DNA from: Candidatus Dormiibacter inghamiae
Lineage (GTDB): Bacteria; Chloroflexota; Dormibacteria; Dormibacterales; Dormibacteraceae
Assembly: GCA_016464825.1 (NCBI GenBank)
Contig: JAEKNQ010000019.1
Coordinates: 203,131 to 267,130, forward strand
Reading direction: 5' to 3'
Length of the DNA stretch: 64,000 nt
The notes below the pieces were generated by a model. That model was not told the DNA's origin. It did not search any database and saw only the letters and a program-made list of their open reading frames with translations. A program made the position numbers and the translations under genes. Positions 17,450 through 25,515 of the stretch are shown here, piece by piece (positions within the stretch are counted from its first letter, which is position 1; every line of letters starts with the position of its first letter).

Positions 17450-18478
17450 GTGGCCAAGGCAGCGCTTGTCACCGGGATCACCGGGCAGGACGGGTCGTAT
17501 CTGGCAGAACTGCTGCTGGGGAAGGGCTACGAAGTCCACGGCGTGATCCGCCGCTCCTCGAGTCTAAACCGGCAGCGCATCGATCATCTGCAACACGCCA
17601 ACCCTCAACATCCCGAGACATCCCGGTTTGTCCTCCACTACGGCGACATGACCGACTCGGGTGGTCTCAACCGGCTGGTCAAGCTTGTCAGGCCGGACGA
17701 GATCTACAACCTGGCTGCTCAGAGCCACGTGCACATCTCCTTCGATCAGCCTGAGTACACGGGAGATGCGGATGGTCTGGGAACGACGCGACTTCTGGAG
17801 GCGATCCGGACGGCCGGCCAGCCCACTCGGTTCTATCAGGCGTCGACCTCCGAGATGTTCGGCAGTACACCGCCGCCGCAGAGTGAGACGACAGCCTTCC
17901 ACCCCCGCAGCCCCTACGCTGCGGCGAAGGTCTATGCCCACTGGATGACTGTGAACTATCGGGAGGCGCACGGCATCTATGCCTGCAGCGGCATTCTCTT
18001 CAATCACGAATCACCCCGCCGCGGCGAGAACTTCGTCACTCGCAAGGTCACCCGAGGCGTAGCCAAGATCGTCGCCGGGAAGGCTGATCATCTGTCACTG
18101 GGCAATCTTGACTCCCTGCGGGATTGGGGCCATGCGCGTGACTACGTGGAAGCGATGTGGCTGATGCTGCAGCAGGAGCTGCCTGACGACTTCGTGATTG
18201 CGACTGGAGTGGCTCGGACAGTGAAGGAGCTCGTGGAGACGGCCTTCGGCGCCGCGGGGCTGGACTGGGAGAGGTTTGTTCGGACCGATCCCGCCTACGT
18301 GCGTCCGGCGGAGGTGAACCATCTTCGTGGAGATCCCGGCAAGGCGAGCCGACAGCTCGGCTGGGAGCCGAAGACCAGCTTCGCCAGTCTGATCGCCGAG
18401 ATGCTTGAATCCGATCTGCGGGCCGAGGGAGTGGATCCGAACACCGTTCTCAAGCCAACCTCGCGGGTGGCCTCCTAA
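17450..18478 (+). CDS. gmd: GDP-mannose 4,6-dehydratase
   Basis: A 342-residue short-chain dehydrogenase/reductase that converts GDP-D-mannose to GDP-4-keto-6-deoxymannose, precursor of GDP-rhamnose, GDP-fucose and related deoxysugars. The NAD(P) loop is [15 protein letters not shown] at residues 9-23, followed by the Gmd-specific [12 protein letters not shown]. The catalytic residues lie in STSEMFG and [12 protein letters not shown] (the YxxxK). [17 protein letters not shown] is a substrate-binding segment characteristic of Gmd. Start GTG 17450. No reductase or epimerase to finish the pathway is visible in the window, so the final sugar is unknown. It supplies donor for the glycan island. 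Confidence 0.95.
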   Translation: MAKAALVTGITGQDGSYLAELLLGKGYEVHGVIRRSSSLNRQRIDHLQHANPQHPETSRFVLHYGDMTDSGGLNRLVKLVRPDEIYNLAAQSHVHISFDQPEYTGDADGLGTTRLLEAIRTAGQPTRFYQASTSEMFGSTPPPQSETTAFHPRSPYAAAKVYAHWMTVNYREAHGIYACSGILFNHESPRRGENFVTRKVTRGVAKIVAGKADHLSLGNLDSLRDWGHARDYVEAMWLMLQQELPDDFVIATGVARTVKELVETAFGAAGLDWERFVRTDPAYVRPAEVNHLRGDPGKASRQLGWEPKTSFASLIAEMLESDLRAEGVDPNTVLKPTSRVAS

Positions 18479-18507
18479 CCGAGAGCAGCTGCCGGGCAGA
18501 AAAGCGA

Positions 18508-19495
18508 TCAGTTCCCGGCGCGGGGGGTCCAGCCCGACCAGCTGGATGTGCGGTAGTTCTCGTACATGCCGTAGCCGCTGCCATTGACCCAGACGGTGGT
18601 GATCGGCCGCTGCTCCTGCGCAGCCACGGGGCTGGCCACTGTGATGCCGCCAAGCGAGTACCAAGCCGACCAGTTGGGCTGAAGCGCATGCCAGACTGAG
18701 TTGTCCCCACCGCGGACGAATACGTCCAGCGCCCCCTGCGGCGTGGTGGTGACGGCCGGATCACCCTGGCTGTCGCCGGACGGGGCCGCCCCGAAAGCGA
18801 ACCAGCTGGTCCAGCCGCCTGTGGCTGGCGAGAGCTGCCATTGGTGATAGAGCTGACGGTCGCTGCCGAGGACGAAGATCTCCAGCGTGCCCGAGCTGTT
18901 ACGAGCGGCGCCAACCTTGCTCAATGACTGGCCGCCAAAGCTCTGCCAGGGCGCCCAGTCGTGGTTGGTGAGCCAGGTGTGATAGATGGCGCTGTCAGTG
19001 CCGACGCCAAACACCTCCAGATGGCCGTCGGCGTTCTGGCCGACGATGGGATCCTGGCTCAGGCTGCCGCCCAGAGAGGCCCAGCCCGACCAGCCGCCAT
19101 TGGGCGTCAGCTGCCAGAGATGCCAGGGGCTGCCGTCGCGGCCGCGGACGAATACCTCCAGGCGGCCGTCCGGATTGCGCGCGGCGGCCGGTTGGCCGGT
19201 GAAGGCGACACCGGCGGGATTGGTGGCGAGCACTCCCCAGGCCGGCCAGGAAGGCTGCCAGGTGTGGTAGACGGCGCCGTCGGAGCCGGTGGCGAAGACC
19301 TCGCCCCGACCGTCCTGGTTGAGCGCGGTCGCGGGCGCGGTGAGCATCGCAGGACCGCCTGAGGCAAGCAGCGACCAGCTGCCCCAGGCGCCCTCCCAGC
19401 TGTGGACGATGGCACCGCTCTGGCTCCTGCCGAACGCCTCCAGATGACCGTCCGGGTTGACCAGCAGCGAAGGCGAACCAGTGGCCGGCCCGAAT
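18508..19495. repeat. Propeller-module repeat, copy 1 (inside the M23 gene)
   Basis: This stretch matches 20329-21316 base for base with scattered, mostly third-position differences and the same orientation, at an offset of 1821. It encodes the whole C-terminal propeller of the M23 protein. The match ends abruptly at the border with the catalytic part. Confidence 0.9.
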
Positions 19496-20325
19496 GCGAA
19501 GGGATTGGTGCTGCCCGGGTCCTGCGGATTACCGGTGATCCAGACGTCCCCAACATCTGCGGGCCAGGGGTCGGCGCCGGGCCCGTTGTAGCCGTAAGGA
19601 TCTATCGCAGTCCACGAACTGTTGATGTACAGACCGAAATGCAGGTGCGGGCCTGTGCTGTTGCCAGTGTTGCCGCTGATCGCTATCTGCTGGCCCCGGC
19701 CGACGTGCTGAGCCAATGAGACCTGCAATTGGGACAGGTGCGAGTAGCGGGTGCTGAAGCCGTTGCCATGGTCGATCAGGATCGAGATCCCGAAACCGTC
19801 ATCCCAGGCCGCTTCCGTGACTGTCCCGTCGGCAGCGGCTAGCACAGGCTCATAGTTGAGGGCCACGTCCCAGCCGTTGTGCCCGTCATAGTAGATGTAG
19901 TCCCCGGCGCCCGGGTGGAGGGCGTAGCCGCGGCTGAAGGTCGGATCGCTGCCGTTGCTGCTGAGCGCTACGTTGCCGTCAGTGTCACAAATGCGCCCGT
20001 CGACGCTGTAGTCGGGGTTGCAGTGGTCGAAGACTGAGGTGACCACGTGGCGGTGCCAGTAGGGCCGAGTCAGGAACGCCGCTACGCCGCCACTGGGCGC
20101 GCCGTTTGGCTTATTGCGCTGAGGATTGGGGTGAGCGATCTGATCGCTCGGCTTTGAGACGTGACCCGGGGGCGGGGGAGGAGCGGGATGCTCCGGTGGC
20201 CTGCCAATCGGAGTCGGGCTGGGCGCTGAGGAGGCAGAACCGGTCGAGAGCACGATCAGGCTTGCACTCAGGAGCAGCGGGATAGTCACTATCGTGCGAA
20301 GACGAGAGAACGAGCCCATGCTCAT
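18508..20325 (-). CDS. Secreted M23 metallopeptidase with C-terminal propeller module
   Basis: A 605-residue secreted protein. The signal peptide spans about residues 1-34 (hydrophobic core IPLLLSASLIVLSTG), followed by a Pro-rich linker. An M23/LytM domain at about 130-260 carries its zinc ligands in GHNGWDVAL and GPHLHFGLY, with the DHGNGFSTRYSHLS strand between; these enzymes cut peptidoglycan cross-bridges. Residues about 278-605 form a beta-propeller-like repeat region in which 'DGRLEVFVRGRDGSPWHLWQ' type units recur about seven times. The last 988 bases are nearly identical to the end of the upstream GH18 gene, only 3 bases away in the same operon. Confidence 0.9.
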   Translation of the reverse strand: MSMGSFSRLRTIVTIPLLLSASLIVLSTGSASSAPSPTPIGRPPEHPAPPPPPGHVSKPSDQIAHPNPQRNKPNGAPSGGVAAFLTRPYWHRHVVTSVFDHCNPDYSVDGRICDTDGNVALSSNGSDPTFSRGYALHPGAGDYIYYDGHNGWDVALNYEPVLAAADGTVTEAAWDDGFGISILIDHGNGFSTRYSHLSQLQVSLAQHVGRGQQIAISGNTGNSTGPHLHFGLYINSSWTAIDPYGYNGPGADPWPADVGDVWITGNPQDPGSTNPFAFGPATGSPSLLVNPDGHLEAFGRSQSGAIVHSWEGAWGSWSLLASGGPAMLTAPATALNQDGRGEVFATGSDGAVYHTWQPSWPAWGVLATNPAGVAFTGQPAAARNPDGRLEVFVRGRDGSPWHLWQLTPNGGWSGWASLGGSLSQDPIVGQNADGHLEVFGVGTDSAIYHTWLTNHDWAPWQSFGGQSLSKVGAARNSSGTLEIFVLGSDRQLYHQWQLSPATGGWTSWFAFGAAPSGDSQGDPAVTTTPQGALDVFVRGGDNSVWHALQPNWSAWYSLGGITVASPVAAQEQRPITTVWVNGSGYGMYENYRTSSWSGWTPRAGN

Positions 20326-20328
20326 GAC

Positions 20329-21316
20329 TCAGTTACCGCCGCGCGGGATCCAGCCCGACCAGTTGGATGTGCGGTAGTTCTCGTACATGCCGTAGTTGCT
20401 GCCGTTGACCCAGACGGTGGTGATCGGCCGCTGCTCCTGTGCTGCCACAGGGCTCGCCACAGTGACGCCGCCAAGCGAGTACCAAGCCGACCAGTTGGGC
20501 TGCGTGGCGTGCCAGACCGCGTTGTCGCCGCCGCGGAGGAAGACGTCCAGCGGTCCCTGAGGCGTCGTGGTGACAGCCGGATCGCCCTGGCCGCCGCCGG
20601 GTGGAGCCGGCCCGAACCCTGCCCAGCCAGCCCAGCCGCCATTGGCCGGCGAGAGCTGCCATTGGTGGTAGAGCTGGCGGTCGCTGCCGAGGACGAAGAT
20701 CTCCAGCGTGCCCGAGCTGTTGCGAGCGGCACCAACCTTGCTCAATGACTGGCCACCGAAGCTCTGCCAGGGCGCCCAGTCGTGGTTGGTGAGCCAGGTG
20801 TGATAGACGGCGCTGTCGGTGCCTACGCCAAACACCTCCAGATGGCCGTCAGCGTTCTGGCCGACGGTGGGATCCTGGGTCAGGCTGCCACCCAGAGAGG
20901 TCCAGCCCGACCAGCCGCCGTTGGGCGTCACCTGCCAGACATGCCAGGGGCTGCCGTCGCGGCCGCGGGCGAATACCTCCAGGCGGCCGTCCGGATTGCG
21001 CGCGGCGGCCGGTTGGCCAGTGAAGGCGACACCGGCCGGATTGGTGGCGAGCACTCCCCAGCCAGGCCAGCCAGGCTGCCAGGTGTGGTAGATGGCGCCG
21101 TCGGAGCCGGTGGCGAACACCTCGCCCCGGCCGTCCTGGTTGAGCGCGGTGGCGGGCGCGGTGAGCATGGCAGGACCGCCTGAGGCGAGCAGTGGCCAGC
21201 TGCCCCAGACGCTTTCCCAGCTGTGGACGATGGCACCGCTCTGACTCCTTCCGAAGGCCTCCAGATGGCCGTCAGCGTTCACCAGCAGCGAAGGCGAACC
21301 GGTGGCCGGGCCGAAT
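20329..21316. repeat. Propeller-module repeat, copy 2 (inside the GH18 gene)
   Basis: Counterpart of 18508-19495 in direct orientation. Both copies end at a stop codon at the same place, so the two genes share an almost identical 3' half fused to unrelated 5' halves. Confidence 0.9.
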
Positions 21317-22683
21317 CGCAGGGTCTGGCCGCGGAAGTGGCTGGCCAAGGCGCTCCACAGCTCAGCAGCGCCACCGCCGTAGTCGAGGGTGAACATGCCC
21401 GCGCCACGGAAGTTGCGCTGGTTGACGAGGTCATACTTGTAGCTCAGCGACAGTGGGTCGTCCCAGTACTCCTCCCGCCAGCAGCCGGCGTAGTCACTGC
21501 TGAAGCTCGCCCAGGGATCCTGGCCCGCGGGATCGAGAGCGTCGCGGCGCACGCCGCTCCAACTGTGGATCTTGGGATCGCCGGGGTAGCTCTGGATGGT
21601 GAGGTACGAATCCGCGCCGAAGTTGCCCCGGCTCTGGGCGTTGGGCGGGGGGTTGGGGTCGACGCATGCCTTGTGCCCGTAGTAGGGAAAGCCCAGGATC
21701 ACCTTGCTCGCCCACGGCGCATAGTCGTTCGCCGCCCGGGTGACGTTCCAGGGATACGCGTTCTGAGGATTATTGCCCACCGGGGCGACAGCTCCCAAAC
21801 AGCTGGAGCAGGGTCCGTTGGAGATGTCCATGTCGTAGGCCATCACGAAGATGCTGTCCACGATCTGGGCCAGTGCGGGAATGTCGAAGAAGCCGCCGCC
21901 CTCGGGCGCTCCCGCATAGGCGTCGATGGAGAGGTAGCCCAGTCCCCGGTTCTTGAACGCCTGCGCCAGCTGATTGATCTTGGCGGGCAGACTCTGGCCG
22001 TCCGGACAGTTGCCGCTGTTAACGCCCTCGTAGTCAAGGTTCACGCCGTCGGCGCCGAGGAGATTGGCGGCTGTCTGGTTGACGGTGTTCTGGATGCTGC
22101 CGGCGCTGAGCGTGCTGCACAGCGTGGCTTGGTCATGCGCTGTCAGACTCACCACCACCCGAACGCCGTTCTGATGGGCTGTGTTGAGGAGCCCACTGGC
22201 GGTGCCCGAGTGCCACACGTTCCAACCGGTGTTGCCCTGGGCTAGGCTGCCGTCAGCGTTCACCGCCAGACCGAAGTAGGCGACTGTGGAGAGCAGCGAG
22301 AAGTCCCAGGTGGTGTAGCCGACGCCAGGGTCGCCGACATTGCCGGCGTTCACGAAGCCGAAGACCTCGCGTTGGAGGCTGCTGCCGGCAGCGATGGCGC
22401 CGCCCTGGGGCTTGAGCGGTCGCACGGCATTGCGCGGCGGTAGGGGAGTCCCAGGCTGCCTGACCGCGGACTCCAGGGCAGCGGTGATGGCCGGCTTGGT
22501 GGCGTCCGGTCCGGGTCTGGCGACAGGTTTGCTCGTCGTCTGGCCCGGCATGGGGACCTGGCCGCGAGACGGCTCGCCGGCCGGTGGCGGTGCCGCGGCC
22601 GCGTCAAGAAGCGTGAGAGAGAGGAATAGGAAAAGCCCTGCCTTGGCAATGGCGGACCGTACCCCCCAGCGGTACAGGGTCAT
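20329..22683 (-). CDS. Secreted GH18 glycoside hydrolase with C-terminal propeller module
   Basis: A 784-residue secreted protein. Signal peptide at about residues 1-30 (core AGLFLFLSLTLLDAAAA). The GH18 barrel spans about 105-440, and its catalytic signature DGVNLDYEG near residue 215 keeps the general-acid glutamate; FDIPALAQIVDSIFVMAYDMD is the usual strand with the D/Y pair. Likely substrates are chitin, peptidoglycan or other N-acetylglucosamine polymers. The C-terminal 330 residues are the same propeller module as in the M23 protein downstream. I chose ATG 22683 because it starts the signal peptide; the in-frame extension to 22800 adds 39 untypical residues and overlaps the divergent promoter region. 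Confidence 0.9.
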   Translation of the reverse strand: MTLYRWGVRSAIAKAGLFLFLSLTLLDAAAAPPPAGEPSRGQVPMPGQTTSKPVARPGPDATKPAITAALESAVRQPGTPLPPRNAVRPLKPQGGAIAAGSSLQREVFGFVNAGNVGDPGVGYTTWDFSLLSTVAYFGLAVNADGSLAQGNTGWNVWHSGTASGLLNTAHQNGVRVVVSLTAHDQATLCSTLSAGSIQNTVNQTAANLLGADGVNLDYEGVNSGNCPDGQSLPAKINQLAQAFKNRGLGYLSIDAYAGAPEGGGFFDIPALAQIVDSIFVMAYDMDISNGPCSSCLGAVAPVGNNPQNAYPWNVTRAANDYAPWASKVILGFPYYGHKACVDPNPPPNAQSRGNFGADSYLTIQSYPGDPKIHSWSGVRRDALDPAGQDPWASFSSDYAGCWREEYWDDPLSLSYKYDLVNQRNFRGAGMFTLDYGGGAAELWSALASHFRGQTLRFGPATGSPSLLVNADGHLEAFGRSQSGAIVHSWESVWGSWPLLASGGPAMLTAPATALNQDGRGEVFATGSDGAIYHTWQPGWPGWGVLATNPAGVAFTGQPAAARNPDGRLEVFARGRDGSPWHVWQVTPNGGWSGWTSLGGSLTQDPTVGQNADGHLEVFGVGTDSAVYHTWLTNHDWAPWQSFGGQSLSKVGAARNSSGTLEIFVLGSDRQLYHQWQLSPANGGWAGWAGFGPAPPGGGQGDPAVTTTPQGPLDVFLRGGDNAVWHATQPNWSAWYSLGGVTVASPVAAQEQRPITTVWVNGSNYGMYENYRTSNWSGWIPRGGN

Positions 22684-22817
22684 TTGGCGGTGCGAGCGGC
22701 ACTCTACCGCGGACCGCCAACCTACGTCAAGTTGCCAGCCTGTGCGACGTAAGCAGCCACGAGGCAGCGAGCTCGGCTGGCTGCACTGCCGCGGCGCCAA
22801 TCCGGAACAATTGAGGG

Positions 22818-23966
22818 ATGGCCCCGCCCCGCTTCATCAACCTTGGCTGCCGCACCAATGCCGCGGAGACCGACGAGCTGGCCTCAGTCCTCCAGGACGC
22901 TGAGAACGTCGTGGTCGTTAACTCCTGCACAGTGACGCGAGCCGCTGACCGGGAGACCCGCAAGGCCGTGGCGCGAGCCCGCCGGGAGCAGCCGGAGGCG
23001 GCACTGCTGCTCATGGGTTGCTACGTCGACGCCCACCCGGGCGACTCACTGGGTGCCGACCTGGTGGCGCCCAACCGCTGGAAGCAGGCAGTGGAGAACG
23101 AGGCGCCGGAGGAGCCGCCCGGCACGAGGCGCTCACGCTACGTGCTCAAGGTGCAGGATGGCTGCGACAACCGCTGCACCTTCTGCATCGTCTGGCAGGC
23201 TCGCGGCCGCTCGATCTCGCGAGTTCTGCCCTACCTGGAGCAGCGTGCTCGTCGCGCCGCCGAGGCAGGGTACCGCGAGATAGTTCTAACAGGCATCGAT
23301 CTGGGCTCCTACCGTGGCGGCCTCGCAGCGTTGGTGGCGCGGCTGCTGGATGCTGCGGCGCCAGCCCGGATCCGCCTCTCCTCCATCGATCCTTCCCACG
23401 TCGACGCGGATCTGGCCCGCCTCTTCGAGCATCCGCGTCTCTGCCCGCACCTGCACCTGCCGCTCCAGTCCGGCTCCGATGGGGTCCTGGCGCGGATGCG
23501 GCGGCGCTATGACCTAGGCACCTTCGAGCGGGCTGTGGCCATGGTGCGTCAGGTCCAGCCTGACCTCGCCCTGACCGGGGACGTGATGGTCGGTTTTCCC
23601 GGCGAAACGGAGGCGGACTTCGAAGCCACGCTGGCAGCCATCGAACGCGCCGGCTTCATGGACCTGCACGTGTTCCGGTACTCCCCCCGGCCGCGCACGG
23701 CGGCGGTGCGCTACTCCGACGCCGCTCCAGTCGCGGTCGCCCGGGACCGCTCGCGCTGCACCATCGAGCTGGGCAAGCGCCTGCATGCGCAGTACGAGGG
23801 CAGCTGGGCAGGCCGCGAGGTGGACGCGATCTGGGATCGTGAGAGGGACGGCCTGATCCGGGGCGTCGCCGAGAACTACCTCACGGTCACCGCTCCCGCC
23901 GCAGGCCGCCGCCCCGGCGAGTTGGAGAGACTGCCGTTTCGTCCTCCCAGTGTCCGCGAACCATGA
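22818..23966 (+). CDS. mtaB: MtaB-like tRNA methylthiotransferase (radical SAM)
   Basis: A 382-residue iron-sulfur enzyme of the MiaB/MtaB family, which in its MtaB branch adds a methylthio group to t6A37 of tRNA. The N-terminal cluster ligands lie in FINLGCRTN, VVVNSCTVTRAAD and LLMGCYVD; the radical-SAM motif CDNRCTFC sits near residue 113. MtaB rather than MiaB is suggested by NSCTVTRAADRETRKAV and the short length. A TRAM-like C-terminus is present from about 318. It diverges from the GH18 gene across 134 bases, and its stop overlaps the sulfatase start by 4 bp (ATGA), an unexpected coupling of a tRNA enzyme with an exported sulfatase. Confidence 0.88.
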   Translation: MAPPRFINLGCRTNAAETDELASVLQDAENVVVVNSCTVTRAADRETRKAVARARREQPEAALLLMGCYVDAHPGDSLGADLVAPNRWKQAVENEAPEEPPGTRRSRYVLKVQDGCDNRCTFCIVWQARGRSISRVLPYLEQRARRAAEAGYREIVLTGIDLGSYRGGLAALVARLLDAAAPARIRLSSIDPSHVDADLARLFEHPRLCPHLHLPLQSGSDGVLARMRRRYDLGTFERAVAMVRQVQPDLALTGDVMVGFPGETEADFEATLAAIERAGFMDLHVFRYSPRPRTAAVRYSDAAPVAVARDRSRCTIELGKRLHAQYEGSWAGREVDAIWDRERDGLIRGVAENYLTVTAPAAGRRPGELERLPFRPPSVREP

Positions 23967-25426
23967 TGGCGCGCGTGCTTGCAGTGGCTGTCCTGTTGGC
24001 GCTCGCGTCTTGCAGCCAGCCCACCGGGGTCGCGACCACGACGCCCACGCCGGTCGGGCACCCCAACATCGTTTTCGTATTGACTGACGATCTGTCCTGG
24101 AACCTTGTCGATCGCATGCCACATGTGAAGCAGCTGATGCAGCAGGGCGTCACGTTCGATCACTATTACGTGACCGATTCGCTCTGCTGCCCTTCGCGTT
24201 CCTCCATCTTCAAGGGCCAATTCCCCCACAACACTGGCATCTTCACGAACGGCGGCCCCGACGGCGGCTTTGTGGAGTTCTATAGACGCGGGGAGCAGAA
24301 CTCGGCAGTCAACACTTGGCTCCACTCGGGCGGGTACCGGACCGCCATGATGGGCAAGTACCTGAACGGGTACCTGGAGGTCCCCGACCCGCCCAGAACA
24401 TACGTGCCGCCTGGTTGGGACGAGTGGGACGTAGGTGGCAACGGCTATCCCCAGTACGACTACGACCTCAACCTAAACGGCCAGATCGTCCATTACGGCG
24501 CTTCCCAAGCCGACTACCTGACCGACGTCATCGCCAGCAGTGGCCAGCAGTTCATCCAGACGTCGACCAGGGCCGGCAAGCCCTTCTTCCTCGAGCTCGC
24601 AACCTTTGCGCCTCACGCACCCTACACGCCACCCAAGCGTTATCTGGGGAAGTTGGGCGGTATCTCCTACCCGAAGACCCCAGCCTACGATGCCCAGGAT
24701 CTCAACGCGCCCAGGTGGCGGGCGGCCGCGCCTCCGTTGACCCCGAAGGAGCATGACACCGTGAGAGCCGATTACGAGAAGCGGGTCGAGGCCGACCTCG
24801 CCGTCGACGACCTCATCGGCAACTTGGAGAAGACGTTGCGGGAGACAAACCAACTCCAGAACACGTATTTTGTATTCAGCTCCGACAACGGCTATCACAT
24901 GGGCGAGCACCGCCTCCATGAGGGCAAGCAGACGGCCTTCGACACTGACATCAACGTGCCTCTGGTGATCAGCGGCCCGGGCGTCCCCCGGGGCCTCACT
25001 CAGCACCAGCTCGTGATGAACATCGACCTCGCCCCGACCTTCGCTCGTCTCGGCGGCGTCGCCGAGACGGGTGTGGATGGTGTCTCGCTCCTCCCGCTGC
25101 TGCGATCGAACGGCTCGCCGGCCTGGCGGCAGGCCGCGCTGATCGAGCACCATGGTCCCAACGCCTCGCCGAACGACCCTGATTACACACGATTTCGCAA
25201 TGAGGATCCACCCTCATACAACGCCCTCCGGACCTCTCAGTTCACGTACGTGGAGTACCTCAACGCTCAGCAGCAGCCGGTTTACAACGAGATCTATGAC
25301 GACCAGAAGGATCCGTATCAGTTGAGCAACCTGGCTGGTTCGGCGGACCCGGCCATTCAGCGCCAACTTCACGCACTGCTTCAGAAGCTGACAGCCTGCC
25401 ACGGCGCCGACTGTTTCGTGACCTGA
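23963..25426 (+). CDS. Sulfatase lipoprotein
   Basis: A 487-residue exported sulfatase. The lipobox LALASC places the acylated cysteine at residue 17. Metal ligands are in VLTDDLSW (Asp42-Asp43), the formylglycine site is Cys75 in CCPSRSS, and FSSDNGYHMGEHRL near 310 supplies further active-site residues. The C-terminal tail (NEIYDDQKDPYQLSNLA) resembles N-acetylglucosamine-6-sulfatase and arylsulfatase relatives. It would remove sulfate esters from polysaccharides or aromatic compounds outside the membrane. It converges on the arylsulfotransferase-like gene with 89 bases between them. A formylglycine-generating enzyme is not in the window. Confidence 0.92.
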   Translation: MMARVLAVAVLLALASCSQPTGVATTTPTPVGHPNIVFVLTDDLSWNLVDRMPHVKQLMQQGVTFDHYYVTDSLCCPSRSSIFKGQFPHNTGIFTNGGPDGGFVEFYRRGEQNSAVNTWLHSGGYRTAMMGKYLNGYLEVPDPPRTYVPPGWDEWDVGGNGYPQYDYDLNLNGQIVHYGASQADYLTDVIASSGQQFIQTSTRAGKPFFLELATFAPHAPYTPPKRYLGKLGGISYPKTPAYDAQDLNAPRWRAAAPPLTPKEHDTVRADYEKRVEADLAVDDLIGNLEKTLRETNQLQNTYFVFSSDNGYHMGEHRLHEGKQTAFDTDINVPLVISGPGVPRGLTQHQLVMNIDLAPTFARLGGVAETGVDGVSLLPLLRSNGSPAWRQAALIEHHGPNASPNDPDYTRFRNEDPPSYNALRTSQFTYVEYLNAQQQPVYNEIYDDQKDPYQLSNLAGSADPAIQRQLHALLQKLTACHGADCFVT

Positions 25427-25515
25427 TTCAAAGGGACCCAGCAGCGCCCTCAGAAACCGTCGACTCCCTAGACGAATTGCAAGGCCGTAGGCGCCCCGGA
25501 CGATCGCTTATCGGG

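Noticed and set aside
21223..22245. Plus-strand open frame of 340 codons opposite the GH18 gene
   Set aside because: The reverse strand carries the GH18 catalytic motif; the plus frame is the usual high-GC antisense shadow.
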